DNA from: Arcuatula senhousia
Lineage: Eukaryota; Mollusca; Bivalvia; Mytilida; Mytilidae
DNA length: 64,000 nucleotides
Direction of reading: 5' to 3'
Assembly (NCBI GenBank): GCA_963971305.1
Contig: OZ020307.1
Location: forward strand, 60,571,702-60,635,701
In this document: piece by piece, positions 12,866 through 24,305 of the stretch
Layout: every line of letters begins with the position of its first letter
Position numbering within the stretch: the first letter of the stretch is position 1
Translations under genes and position numbers: made by a program
Notes under the pieces: model-generated
Told to the model about the DNA's origin: nothing
Databases searched by the model: none
The model's input: only the letters and a program-made list of their open reading frames with translations

Positions 12866-13640
12866 GACTATAAATACCCATCACCATCTTGTTGACCTTC
12901 TTTGACAGCAGACAAGACTTTTGTTAAATGAACGGACAGCTCCTTAATCAAACATGATGAAGATCCAGCTATATACCTTTCATTGTATGGATTTTTTTGA
13001 AGTTTAGGTATCCAGTACAAATATGGTAACTCTTTATGTTCCTCTTTCATTTGAATATTGAAAGAGGACATAAAAGAGCTATGGTTGGCTATGATTTCAT
13101 CTTTGTAAAATGTAGTCCGTTTGTATGTAGCACTAGCGGAAGTATTACCATTAATGCCTAGTTCTTTTATTAGACAATTGCTATAATGTGCTTTACACAA
13201 AAACTAAATTATTGGAAGCATTGTCTGCTGGCGTGACAACATACCTGTCATGTAAGAAAGAGAGTCAAATTGAGAGCTTTACGATCTCTAAATACAGAAG
13301 AAGGCCGGGGGTTCACACATTTGCGAAGTTTGTCTATTCGGCTTCGTACAACAGCTCGGAAAGTCCTTACCAACAGTGATTCAAGCTCTGGTTCTTGGTC
13401 CTTTTCCCCTCTTTATCCAGGCTCTAGCATAGTCCTCCACAGTGTCCATGATGATCTTAAAGTTGTGATTCCAATTTATACGTTGTGGTTCCCTGAATTT
13501 AGGTCCATGGTAAACCACATTACGTAATAAATCATTTTCAATTATCTTAAGATCACCCGTGATGACATGACCAGATGGACCATAGATAAAGGAAGAAGCA
13601 TAGCAATCACATGTCAGAGGGGACATGTGACCCTAACCCT

Positions 13641-15380
13641 GTAAACAAGAGGGTTTAAGTTCGAAGGTTCAAGTTGTCGAAATAAAAAAAAAACGGATTT
13701 TATTTTTAACATCGTAGTTCCATGAAGGAATGTACGCTAAATTAACTAGTCTGTGTAATGTTATTTTCGTGGCTGGCTGTCATCCCCGTAAAAAATAACC
13801 AAGACAATAGATAACACACGATAATAGTGAAAAGGTATTGAATGAAAGATAATGGGATGTGGGATAAGTGTACGTGTAACAAAATTCAATATAAACGACA
13901 ATAAATATTTTGCGTAGCAAAATTTATTGTCTGGAACTTTGTTGTCATTTGTATTTACAACATTGAAGAGACAGTAGCATTCATTTAGACTTTTGAATTC
14001 TGCTAGCTGTTTTGCAATATAATGCTCATGATTCAAATCCATTTCTAAATACCAAAGAAAGAGCCTTTCTTGACATAGAGCAAGTAACAAAATCGACTAA
14101 TACGTACACACAAGATCTCCACATTAGAATAGGGGCGTATAAAGTGTGGCCTGGTTTAAACTAGTTTTTTTCCCATCTGGTCACCAGTGTTCGAGGATAC
14201 ACAATTTGTTTGTTGTATATATCCCCTTAAGTCATCGGACATCAATGACATTCAATAAATTTAGTCTTAAAAATAACATATCAGTGTTTATGCCTCGAAA
14301 TTTGCATAAACAGCATAACGAAATTTCCCACCTTGATACTAAATATCTATGCTGCATTTCTTTCAGTAATACCTTGTTCTAAAGTTGTTAATGATGGTTC
14401 TACCATACCTTTTAGCTGCAAGGTTGACAGTTGCAACGAGTGTGGGTCAAGTGTGGGTGGTTCGGTTAACACAGGCTACTGTCCTACCAATAATATAAAT
14501 TGTTGTCCTGAATGCAAGTCAAAAAATACTAGCCATATTTACTCGCATAAAATAGTCAAATTGACACTAAGTTTCAACTAATCTAAAATCGAGTAACATA
14601 TACACCGGGTTATGAAGAAACAAAGACGTGTTAATCGGATAATCAAATGTCGTTAATCCAAAAAGGCAAAGACAAAATAGGTAGACAAAAAATCACGACA
14701 AAAGCAAACCAAACAAAACATGCAGAAAGAACTTTAAACATGTTTAGGGTTTTGATTTTAAACTAATTGGTTTAAAAAAATATCTTTTCTCTTCATGTAA
14801 TACTTCAACAACTGTTTATTAACTCCAAATATGAATGGTAGTTGTCAGACGCCCGTCACTTCTACTTTTTATTCTCTTAAACTGGCAAAACATTAAGACT
14901 CAAATTCAAAGGAAAAGTGCTCAAATAAATACCAATAGGCCATAGAGCTTATTTTGTGCGGTTTTTTTTTATTTCAACATTTTGTAAAGTTTTAAACATG
15001 TTTATCTTACTTAATTTTATACTCGCAACAAACCTATGCTAAACTGACCAACAGTCCTATTTTCTGTTTTACTTATAACCCCCTTATAAATTAAGATCAC
15101 CCCCAAAAATATCAAAATAATAGACACTGGAAAATAAATTTCATTGAAAATCTATAGAGTTACCTATATTTAAACTTACTCCAGATCATTCGAAATCTTG
15201 TTTATATAAGGTGGATGGGACTGAATCTATCTTTATGGCGGACAAAATTGCAAACTGAACAACCAGTGCAGTAACCCAGTTACCTCCAACCTGATGATTG
15301 TTGTAGTCCTAATCAATGCTCTGCAGATCCTTATAGTGTCATACAAGTTTGATATATATGATATCCTAAAGAATTAACCC
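13641..15380. other. Intergenic with weak repeat echoes
   Basis: No gene is supported. At 13906-13962 is the downstream arm of the hammerhead repeat ('gtagcaaaatttattgtctg') without a core. At 13852-13885 and 14140-14165 are diverged matches to the A and B modules of the inverted repeat at 16256-16960. A small cysteine-rich frame at 14333-14581 (+, 82 codons, 8 Cys) has no domain I recognise. I leave it uncalled. Confidence 0.45.
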
Positions 15381-15853
15381 TAAATAAAGCAAACTCTACC
15401 GACAGTAGATGTCCATTTCTAGATTTGGACTTAAGCATTATCAATGCTAGATTACACATTAAAGTTTATGATAAACGGGATGACTTTTCATTCCCAATAG
15501 TTAATTTTACGTTTCTTGAAGGAGACGTACCATTAGCTCCAGCTTACGGGGTATACATTTCACAATTAGTCAGGTATGCTCACATTTGCAGTGATGTGTC
15601 TGATTTTAATGATAAAAACCGTTTTATTACAGAAAAATTGCTAAAACATGGTTACCGTTACCACGAATTAGTCAAATCTTATACAAAATTTGCACATAAA
15701 TATGGACATCTCATCGAAAAATTTGATTGTACACGTAGATTTCAGATTGTTAAAGGAATATCTCATCCTGATTTTTATAGTAATGTAGTTTATAAAGCGC
15801 AAATAATCAAAAACAACCTTATGGAAATTAAAAACTGGCTTAAAACATTTTGA
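15381..15853 (+). pseudogene. Divergent Penelope-like RT, C-terminal fragment
   Basis: A frame open from about 15381 reads FLDLDLSI, HIKVYDKRDDFSFPIVNF, PLAPAYGVYISQLVRYAH, KLLKHGY and HKYGHLIEKF. This matches the thumb and C-terminus of Naiad/Penelope-like RTs in the window but with a different C-terminal extension of about 40 residues (HPDFYSNVVYKA...). The fragment is unusually clean, with one uninterrupted frame. It lacks the catalytic motifs upstream, so it is 5'-truncated. It probably represents a separate family. Confidence 0.7.
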
Positions 15854-16255
15854 AAAAAGAATACGAATTCAATGTTTTAGTAAAATCTTTGCATTTGGTA
15901 TGTTTTGGCAGAAATATTGATAGCTTGATAGTAACTTTAAAACGTTAAATTTTCACTTTGTATCCACTGTATTATTTGTAAGCACCACAGCGATCAAGTA
16001 TGTCGGTTCTGTGTGGTGATACAACTCTAAATCATTCATTGTTTTGACGTGGGGTGTCGGATTTAGAACTGATGTATTTGATTCTTTTACATCAATTGAT
16101 AAATGTTTCTTAGCTAGTTGTCAGTAACTTCGAGTGTTCTCAAGAGAGTTCCTCCTTGTCTTGTTGTTTTCGTACAGTATTTTGTCTTAGGTTCTCTCTT
16201 GTTGAATTGAACTTTTGTCGATTGAGTTTTATAGTGTGTTTTATATGTATGCTTT
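15854..16255 (+). other. Probable 3' UTR of the preceding RT fragment, then unassigned
   Basis: Directly follows the RT stop codon. It includes a short hairpin-capable block ('gcaccacag...ctgtgtggtg', 15992-16018). No coding signal is present. Confidence 0.4.
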
Positions 16256-16960
16256 GTGCAAGCTTATCAATAGGGGGGAGGTTGGATCCAAAAACTAGTT
16301 TAACCCCGCCACATTTTATATGTGCCTGTCCTTTGCCAGGAAACTTTGCCAAATATAGACGATATTGAGATGTGGAATAAGTGTACGCGACACAACAAAC
16401 ATAAACAAACAGCAATTCAAAAAATCACAACGGAAAACAGCAAGCAGTCTTCAACATGACCATAGGTCACTGCTTACCGTCTTGCATTGGCCCAAGACTT
16501 ATAATACAATACAAAAGTATCAAAACCAATCCCTAAATCATCAACGAAAGACCCAATTCTTGACATAAAACAGTTAACACAGAATGACAAGGACAAACAA
16601 AGGCTTTGGCAAGTTTCCTGGCTTAGGACAGGCACATATAAAATGTGGCGGGGTTAAACTAGTTTTTTGGATCCAACCTTCCCCCTATTGATAAGCTTGC
16701 ACAAAGCCTTTGTTTGTCCTTGTCATTCTGTGTTAACTGTTTTATGTCAAGAATTGGGTTTTTTGTTGATGATTTCGGGATTGGTTTTGATACTTTTGTA
16801 TTGTATTATAAGTCTTGGGCCAATGCAAGACGGTAGGCAGTGACCTATGTCCATGTTGACTGCTTGCTGTTTTCCGACGTAATTTTTTTAATTGCTGTTT
16901 GTTTATGTTTGTTGTGTCGCGTACATTTATTCTACATCTCAATATCGTCTATTAAACAAG
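16256..16960. repeat. Interleaved inverted repeat, modules B-A-B'-A'
   Basis: Module B (16256-16350, from 'gcaagcttatcaatag') reappears reverse-complemented at 16605-16705. Module A (16350-16600, 'atgtggaataagtgtacgcg') reappears reverse-complemented at 16700-16960. The order is therefore B A B' A', not a simple palindrome. The second copy is the reverse complement of a circularly permuted unit. Both arms keep long matched stretches with scattered substitutions. It is non-coding; the short mirrored frames are artefacts of the symmetry. Confidence 0.75.
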
Positions 16961-16971
16961 TAAGTTTAGCA

Positions 16972-17140
16972 CAATAAAAGTAATAACAAAATTACCGAAC
17001 TTGGAGAATCAATCTCAAATGTCAATAAGACGAGTCAAAACAAGTAAAGCATACCGGAAAAATTTAAGATAGCAATGGTCCTGACTTAGTACAGGCATTG
17101 CGATCTTTGGGTCCGGAAGTTACACAAAACACAACAGGTT
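16972..17140 (-). repeat. Solo 3' tail of Naiad family 2
   Basis: It starts with 'aataaaagtaataacaaaat', followed by 'gaacttggagaatcaatctc' and the 'ctgacttagtacaggcatt' block. An internal deletion joins that block to 'gcgatctttgggtccgg'. No RT sequence is present. Confidence 0.65.
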
Positions 17141-18126
17141 AAAATAGAGGAAAGTGTAGAATTTATTTTCCCGCAAATTAGTCTGAAAAGGTTATACTTA
17201 TATCGCCTGGTCATGGAATAGTTAAATACGACGAAAGGAAGAGTGCCTGGTATTCTGGCTCATTAGGTCAAAGGTTATAATCATCTCGACACCTCTATTG
17301 ATTCAATTGTTCCATCTTAAATTGATAAAACATTCATTTTGTTTTCTTTACATTAAAACAAATTGATACAAAGGCATAAACACAGATTGAAGGTCGAATC
17401 GAAAAATGATTATCTAATTCTCCCTTTGATATATTATTTTTGTGGCAACTGAAAAAAATACCTGAGGTCTAATGTCTAATCTATTTGACAATATATAGTA
17501 ATCGTTTCTATCCCACGCTACCTACGGGAGTGATAATGGGAAAAAAGTCAATAATTTAGTTGAAATTTGGACTGTGATTTCTTTCAACGTCCGGTTTGGC
17601 ACGCTTGATTTCTTGAACTTTCAGCGTCTTTTGAACGCCTTTTTTTTTGAAAATTTTGCACTTATTAAGCATACAAATTAAATGGCCCACAAGAAAAGCT
17701 ATTTAGTTTTTATTTTCGAATACAAATCGTTTCAATTCATCGCATTTTCACATTTCAATTTCTATATCTTGGAAAATATTCAGAATATATGTTGTAAATT
17801 TGGGAGCGTCTCGGTAAAACCTGCTTCATATTATGTTTAAATAATGGAACCGTGAAGGGAATTATCTAGTTATTGCAAAATCAGCAAAATATTAACTAGG
17901 CCATATTCAAATGTAAACAGCATAAAGTTCTTTTCATTCACCCTTAATTGACCATCGAATCATTTTCCAGGTTTTTATCCAACATCCCAATAAAAATATG
18001 TTCTAATACTAACTCTCAGTTAACAGAGCATCCCTTGTGTGATGATCCCATGTAAGGCAAGGTTAGGATAAGAAGCCAGGGTTTGGTATAGTTGAACCCT
18101 AAGATAAAACAACCATGGGAAAACAG
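17141..18126. other. No gene seen; faint family A-like interior
   Basis: Phrases near 17640-17790 ('ttgcacttattaagc', 'tatatcttggaaaatattca') resemble the interior of the hairpin element at 914-2112. No gene is supported. Confidence 0.4.
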
Positions 18127-18240
18127 TTAAGGCTTACCCAGACGAAGGTCATGTAAGCTTAAGCCATTACTTAATCGTCCTCCATCTGAAAACAATATTT
18201 TAATTTTAGTTGTTCATGCAAAATAGAAGAAGTATATAAA
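18127..18240 (+). repeat. Degenerate left end of a family A hairpin element
   Basis: 'ggcttaccc.agacgaaggtc' then 'cttaagccattactt' mirrors the terminal hairpin and first bases of the 914-2112 element, with several substitutions. Confidence 0.45.
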
Positions 18241-20215
18241 GTGGTGATGCTGTTGAACGATGAAACTGATTTGGAGTTAAGAATCTCCAACTGTTCTTTC
18301 GAATTCTTCAGGATCCAGATTTGATCGACACCATTACTAGAATTATAACACTCGTAATATATTATTGGAGGTCAGATTTTATTGTCGTTAGTATTGAAGT
18401 TTACAGAATTGAAAGAGGTACATTTTGATGACCCTGCAATGAAACGCAACTTATATGGATTTTTATGTAATTTAGGAATCCAATACAGGGATGGGATATC
18501 ATAATTGTCAGCGCCAACAGATTTGTGACTGTCAATAATGGCTGGTACAACCAACCCCTAGTTCAGCTGTCAAGCATTCAATATAGTGTTTCTTGTACAC
18601 AAAAATGATGTTATTTGGTGCTTTGTCTGCAGGTGCAAGAACATATTAGTCATGTAAGATTGACAGTGTTTCTGCAAAATCGGCATTGTTAATAATGGAT
18701 GTTGCTTAAGTGCTCATTGAGCCCTTCAAAGAATTTATTATTTTTAAAATCAATGACCTCACAGCTTAAAAAAAACCGTCATTTTCTTTCTCCTGTTTTT
18801 TCTCGGCCCATTTTTCTGCATAGTCTTCACCTGAATCCGTGATTGTTTTTAAAGTATGGTGCCAGTTGATTCGTCTTGGCTCACGATATTTTTGTCCTTT
18901 AGCCAAAACATTGCGAAGTAAGTCATTTACAACGATGTTCAGGTCACCTGTGATAACGTTGCAAGAGGGACCATAATTGGATGGGAATTTTTAACAAGAG
19001 CAGTCTGGAGGTTTTGATTTTTGGTCATTGATTTGGAAATCCTGCAACACTGTTTTTGTACTTGAAAACCTTGGTTGGGTGCAAACGTATAAGAGATGAT
19101 TGGAATACTTTTGTCTTTGAAATAAGGAGGAATATGTGCCTTAACAGATTTATGATGTAGAATATTTCCTTAATTAATGGCATTCAAACCTTTGTTTAGG
19201 AAGGGAAGCGAGAGAAAAGAACGGTTGTCTTTACTATTTTCATGTGGACCTCCGACAGGTTTGAATAGGCAGTTGTAACTGACACCAAGAACAATAGCGG
19301 TCAATCGTTAAAGGTTGGACTTTGGGTCAGTGACATTGTTTATACCAGGTATTAAGTTTCGAAATGGGGTATAGAATACAATTTGGTGTAAATCTGATGA
19401 ATCCCTAGTGGTTTTTTGGACAACGGTAGCAATTCTTTTATTGTAACCTTGCAGAGCTTTGGTGCATTGTAATTACAATGACCACGACTGCGTTTCCGTC
19501 TTTCTGTTCTTTCTAAGTTATTAATCACATTCACATCATTGCATTAATTAGGGATAGACAAATTGCTTATACTTCCAATGTTATCATTGCACCCATAAGG
19601 TAGTGCGTGCGGTTCCCAGTCGTCTAATCCAGAACTCTTCTCTTTCTCTACGGAAAGGTGTTCTCAAAGTGAGATTGTTCGTTGTATGGTATTTTTTTCC
19701 TAGAATGTGAACTCTCAAGGACAATATGGGATGGTCAGGTTGGTTAAAATATTGGTAGACAAAAGCAAAATTGTCGTTGGTGACACCTGACCTGTGACCA
19801 CACATACGAGCATTTAGTCTTCCCTTTTTCTCAACAACATAGATCAATCCAAAGAGAGTGCGTTCTAGTCCGTGAATTAGATTGGAAGATTTGCAATTTA
19901 AATCAATCCAACTGATAAAGATGTATGATCGATTGGTTAAGTTGCTTTTAATTTCGGTGTCATTGAACAAGATTTTACAAGTTTTATCACATTTACTGAC
20001 TGTGCAATTGCGTTTAACATTTTCAAAACCTAAAACCTCTTCCAAGATTACAAAGCATTGTTTGATGTTAATATAATAAGAAGAAAAAGTTTTTATATTC
20101 AAGATCTGGATTATCAGACTAGCTATATGAAATCTTTGACGAAACTTGGGTATTTTATACTCCTGCATTACGAAAAGACGCCGTGTCCGTAGTGTGGTTA
20201 AGTCCAGGCCTTTTT
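18240..20215 (-). mobile_element. Naiad-type PLE relic: GIY-YIG endonuclease, CxC linker, RT N-terminus
   Basis: Read from 20215 downward, the module order is endonuclease (20168-19584), a linker of about 550 bp, a DCSC (CxC) motif near 19000 with NVITGDLNIV, and then RT N-terminal blocks: REPRRINWHH near 18880, LYWIPKLHKNPY near 18480, RFIAGSSKC and WILKNSKE near 18320. An endonuclease upstream of the RT is the permuted order that defines Naiad PLEs; canonical Penelope elements carry it downstream. Frames are broken by stops and shifts, and the catalytic half of the RT is missing, so the copy is dead. Confidence 0.75.
19584..20168 (-). pseudogene. GIY-YIG endonuclease segment of the Naiad relic
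   Basis: A 194-codon frame encodes an N-terminal block (IPKFRQRFHIAS), then a Cys cluster (CTVSKCDKTCKI, residues ~55-66). The GIY-YIG-like core follows: GLIYVVEKKGRLNARMCGHR at ~107-126, QYFNQPDHPILSLRV at ~138-152 and RREREEFWIRRLGTAR at ~173-188. In PLEs this nuclease nicks the target to prime reverse transcription. The core reads GLIYVV, so the usual glycine after the second tyrosine of the family motif appears substituted. The frame ends just after the REREEFWI block, where the linker begins in other frames. Confidence 0.7.
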
Positions 20216-20279
20216 ATACTGGGCGACGCCTGAGCTTATACCCTTTTCTGGTTTCTCAAGATTTTGCTTATATTAAGCT

Positions 20280-21175
20280 ACAGGGCTGGTGATGTCCTCT
20301 TGGGAAAAATGTCCACAAGCAGAGACATCGACCCAGTGAATTGAAAAAAGCAAAGAGGCACCAAAAGTCCGAAAGAAGAACGACGAAACCGGTAAACATG
20401 AACAAAAACAGCAAAAAGAAACCCAAAACACAAACTCAACTGTACGGAAATCAACAACGCAAACTCGAGTCGTGACAAGAGTGAACTCAGGTGTTTCGGA
20501 AGAGAAAGCTGTTCCTGCCTGATATAGCACACCCGTGGTGTTTCTTATTTCCAATTCAGTGTGTCAAATCCAGTAAAGGAAGACAAAACAGATTTTTACG
20601 ACAAACCAACATCTGCATTCATTGGAAAGATAGAAATCCCATATTTGTCAACGAGTGCACGGTGTTTAAAATTTTCTGAGTGAAGACAGGAACCGTGGAG
20701 CAACATAACCCTGTGTCAGCAACTTTGATACGAAAACGATTGGAAAATTGAAGTCATCACGTTTGTCATATGCATAGAACTTTGTTGAAAGTCCTTCATG
20801 AGAGTCAATTTCGAGATGTAGATATAACTATGAGGCAGACTTTCTAGAATCCGTTGTGTCCTTTATCTCAAGCTCTTGGGGATAAATGAGATGGAGAAAG
20901 TCACGAATTCGAATATTGTTTAGTGAAAGTACATCATCAATATAACAGAACATGAGGTTGAAAGAGAGAGCTAGTCTACAATCTCTTTTTTATATAGAAG
21001 AGATTGTAAGAAGTCTGCTTTATATGAATGTAAAAACAAATCAGCAAGCAAAAGTGCACAATTAGTGCCCATTGGAATCCCTATCATTTGTTGAAAAATA
21101 CGTCCACCAAACTGTACAAATATGTTGTCGATAAAAAAAATGAAGCATGTCGACTATTTGTTATTGCAAATTACA
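20280..21175 (-). pseudogene. Naiad RT C-terminal half plus 3' tail
   Basis: Reading from 21175 downward: [24 protein letters not shown] and an SVILMMYF stretch where a shift corrupts YIDDVLS. The thumb and a C-terminus near 20620 follow, then the family-1 tail (cysteine- and phenylalanine-rich conceptual frame, 20280-20560). It lies directly upstream of the 5' half of another copy (20215-18240) in the same orientation, as expected for the tandem 'pseudo-LTR' arrangement known for PLEs. Confidence 0.7.
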
Positions 21176-21292
21176 GAAAAGCATAAGCAAATGCACAAAC
21201 TGCAATCAGTGACTGTGATACGTCACCCACCGAGTTATCAATGGATATATAAGGTTTGTAAAATTTTGTAAATAAAGACAAAGCAACATTTA

Positions 21293-22210
21293 TATGACGC
21301 CATCATCTGTGGTAATCTAAGAGATGCAAATCTTTATTGAATCAACACCGTGTGATTGCTCTGTCGTTCAGTCTCCGGGCCAAGCTAGCAGGATGCATAT
21401 ACATGTATTAATTTGGTTGGACCAAGAAACGGAAAGAGGAGGATGATTGTTACGTGTTTTTTAAATATCATATTTATCTTAATTTTTAAAAGTTACTTTC
21501 TTTTTTAAGGTTTAATAATGAGGCTTTTTGTAAAAGCTGAACATCTAAAAAAGGAGGATTTTGAACACATAAAATGATGTAAGGTTACTGATAAAGGCGA
21601 GAAAAGAAAAAAAAGTTCGTATCTTCATATAGGATTGTTCCACAGAACATTTGGAAGCGTTTGGCCTCTTGTGTATAATATAATATAAATAAATGTTTTA
21701 AAACTCGGCGATATGTCAAAGTTGTTAAGGATGTTCTCTGGTCAGGATCCAAAACTTTAAAGCATCAAAGTTTTTTCTTACCTTGATTTTTGCAATGTCC
21801 CGACACTACAAAAGCAATACATGAAGAAAAATTCATGGATGGCTGTGCTTTTTTTCTTCGCTACAGACGTTTATAGATGGCCAATTTTGATGATTTTGTA
21901 AATTTTCAGCAATTTTTACCCAGATTTTGACTCTTTTCATGGAATCATCAATTTAAGATTATTGAACTTTTTAAAAAAACTTTTCGATATGTTTTATTAC
22001 GTGAAAATGAATATATCAAACTAAAAACTATTTTTTGCAGTGTGGATATAAGAAAGTTTTGTCCCATTTTCATGTATTTAAGGGGCATATTTTTGGCGTT
22101 CCAAATTCCCTAAAATCCTTTTTTTTATTTTCTTGCAGCTGATGATTCAAACTTCATTTATTTTGTGGTGTTTTTTAGCCAAAATATCTAATCAAATGTT
22201 TTAGGAAGCA
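21293..22210 (+). repeat. ~900-bp dispersed repeat, copy 1
   Basis: It matches 32689-33605 by eye: 'gagatgcaaatc', 'cagtctccgggcc', 'aacat(t/g)tggaagcgtttg', 'gaagaaaaattcat' and 'catgtatttaaggggcat' occur in the same order. The second copy is interrupted by a Naiad tail. It is non-coding. 21725 begins 'ttaaggatgttctctgg', like the left ends of the TTAA MITEs here. Confidence 0.55.
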
Positions 22211-22249
22211 AAAATAGATGACAAGTGTAACAATTGTATGGTATACATA

Positions 22250-22510
22250 TGTAGAAATCAAATCCATGGCGGGTTCCAAATCTGTGGCAGATGCCTAAAC
22301 TGTGGCAGATCATGATGTCATAATTAAATTTCAAAGGCCCCAAATATGTGGCAGGTTTCAGACGTTGCAAATCTATGGCAGATTTCAAACCTTATGGTTG
22401 ATTGTGACATCACAATGATTTATTCAGTGATCCCAAATCTATGGCAGATTTTAATTGTGCCAAATCCATGGCATATTTTATAAGTGTCCAAAATCTATAG
22501 CAAATAAATA
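22250..22510 (+). repeat. 'aaatctRtggcag' degenerate satellite
   Basis: About eight irregular units of roughly 25-35 bp each contain 'aaatctatggcagattt' or a variant. The same unit, reverse-complemented, makes the array at 31838-32065. Confidence 0.65.
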
Positions 22511-22549
22511 CCCATCGGTAATTGGAATTAGGAAAATAATAAAAGAGAC

Positions 22550-23005
22550 AGACAAAAACATTTGCTCTTCATATTCTTGTATTTGTCGCCTCACAGGATT
22601 TGGTTTGAGCGTCTCTGATGGATATTAAATGCATGTGTGTACGCAGTTTTAAATTATCAGCCTGTAACTTTGGTATACATTGAAGAAACAAACACAAAAC
22701 AAGAATATGTCCGAAAGACATAATGGACCATCTCTCAGCATTAGGAAAGTACAAAAAGGGACAGACAAAACATTTGCTCTTCGTATATTGTATTTTTTGC
22801 CTTACGGGATTTGGCTTGAGTGTCTCTGATGGGTATTAAATGCATGTGTGGACATAGGTTTAAATTAAATGGTCCAAAACTTCACAAAACAATAATATGT
22901 CTGAAAGGCATGTTGCTCCATCTCGAAGCATTTGGGACGGACGAGTAGACGGACGAACAGACCCGAACACTATATGCTCCCTTCTTCCGTAGATGGGGCA
23001 TAACA
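22550..23005 (-). repeat. Hairpin-(CCGT)n element F with two ~210-bp units
   Basis: Two tandem units begin 'catttgctctt' (22559 and 22770). They are followed by a GGAC-rich run (22934-22960) and a terminal hairpin 'gctcccttcttccgtagatg'+'gggc'. Read on the - strand, this is the familiar order of hairpin, (CCGT)n and tandem interior. Confidence 0.5.
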
Positions 23006-23462
23006 ACAGACAAAGTAAAAACAAATACAAAACATCCTTACAGCAATCACCAACAAGAAGGGGTCGTAATGTAAGATTGTCAACAGGCACAATGCATGTG
23101 GCCCAAAACAATTATTGTAACAAATTCTAAAATGCTTTCATCAAAAAGTTTCTATATCAATGGTGTTTTTTTTCAGTTCAGACTAAACTACATGTATAAT
23201 TTTCTTTGTTTTAATCTTTGAATCTGCAGGACCAGAAACATTAGGTATCATCGAAAATGTGTCATGTAATTAAGTTTTAAATTTATTCCTAGCATGAATA
23301 TAAGCATGGACAAAGTCGCCCAACCAGTGACAAACATTTTATAAACATCTGTCTTATGATTACGCCTCGTAACATTTTTACTGTAGCTTTTCTGGTGAGT
23401 TATTTTTTTTGGTACGAAAACTGATAAGACAGGTAATATGCCCAGAGATTAATCCATTTATA
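23006..23462. other. No gene seen
   Basis: Unassigned AT-rich sequence. Confidence 0.5.
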
Positions 23463-24237
23463 TTAAGGATGTATTCTTCTGAGGGGTCAAAATTTTCCTT
23501 AATCAAGTTTTTTCCCAAACCTACATTTTTGAAATGCTAAGACCCTGAGAAAATCAAATTTACTAAGAAAATAATATGTCCGTGTGCATTTTAGTTTGCT
23601 ACAGCCATTTGAAAAGGGCCTATTTTGACAATTTTCCCAAAATTTCATCATTTTTGGCCTATTTTGAGGTAATTTTCTTTAAGATATCAAGTTTCAAAAT
23701 CAAATTTTCTCTCAAAGTTTCCATATTGATAGATGCCATGATTCTGAACAAATTTAACTTATAAAAAGTATATGTCCGTGATGATATAAGAAAGTTTAGT
23801 ACCGAAAATGTGCCTTTTTATGTCATTTTCAAGACACCTTTAAGTCGGTAAAAATCTAGATTTTTCAAATTTTCTATCATACCAGAACCTCAAACTCTCC
23901 ATTTTCGTTTGAAATAATTGGACAAATATATCTTTTTGAATTTAGAAAAGAAATTATATGAATTGCATGAATATTTTGTTGGAAAAATGAATTTTACTAC
24001 CCCTACCCTGAAATTGGCTAAATTCAGATTGAGATCAATGGTCCAATTTGGTCAAAAATTAAAATGTTGCATATCTCAAAAACTACTAATAATATCTTCA
24101 TACTTTTTTGACAAAATTGAGATGGATCATCATTTGATATATATCCACCAAAAGTTTTCAATTATAAGGCAAGGTTTAAAAATTATTCACAAACGAGATT
24201 TCAACGAGACTGAAACCTCAGAAGAATACCCCCTTAA
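23463..24237 (+). mobile_element. TTAA-flanked MITE (piggyBac-like), copy 1
   Basis: The 775-bp element is bounded by TTAA on both sides. Its terminal inverted repeats are ~20 bp: left 'ggatgtattcttctgagg', right 'cctcagaagaataccccc'. A near-identical copy in the same orientation lies at 58396-59172. TTAA targets and duplications are typical of piggyBac transposons. No transposase is present. The 119-codon frame starting at 23918 shows no domain and is probably incidental. Confidence 0.7.
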
Positions 24238-24305
24238 AATCACAGAGACTCCAGAATTGTTTTTTTTATTATTGTGATTAATGTTATAGGGACTGCATGA
24301 ACTGC

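Larger units (their letters stand above)
10972..13640 (-). pseudogene. Naiad-like retroelement copy (CxC linker, RT, 3' tail) with nested insertions
   Basis: Read on the - strand, the copy starts with a CxC-containing segment (TCDCYASSFIYGPSGHVITG, near 13600) and an RT N-terminal block (REPQRINWNH). Further on are LYWIPKLQKNPY, RYIAGSS, WILKNSK, NIFVTFGGEIF, the IPIGTN motif and catalytic YIDDVLS near 12150. Then come the thumb and a family-2 tail ending at 'aataaaggtaataac' (10978). In Penelope-like elements this RT copies element RNA at a nicked target. The copy is dead: it has several frameshifts, a ~540-bp hairpin element at 11572-12139 and a ~205-bp insert at 12653-12865. No GIY-YIG endonuclease is seen upstream, so it is 5'-truncated. 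Confidence 0.75.

Noticed and set aside
14333..14581. 82-codon Cys-rich + strand frame, toxin- or metallothionein-like at first glance
   Set aside because: No signal peptide, no known cysteine spacing, no exon borders; insufficient support.
16140..16942. Pairs of similar 66-91-codon frames on both strands
   Set aside because: Similarity is due to the inverted repeat, not to a gene family.
23918..24277. 119-codon + strand frame
   Set aside because: Lies inside a TTAA MITE, partly repeated at 58852-59046, with no domain and AT-driven composition; incidental.
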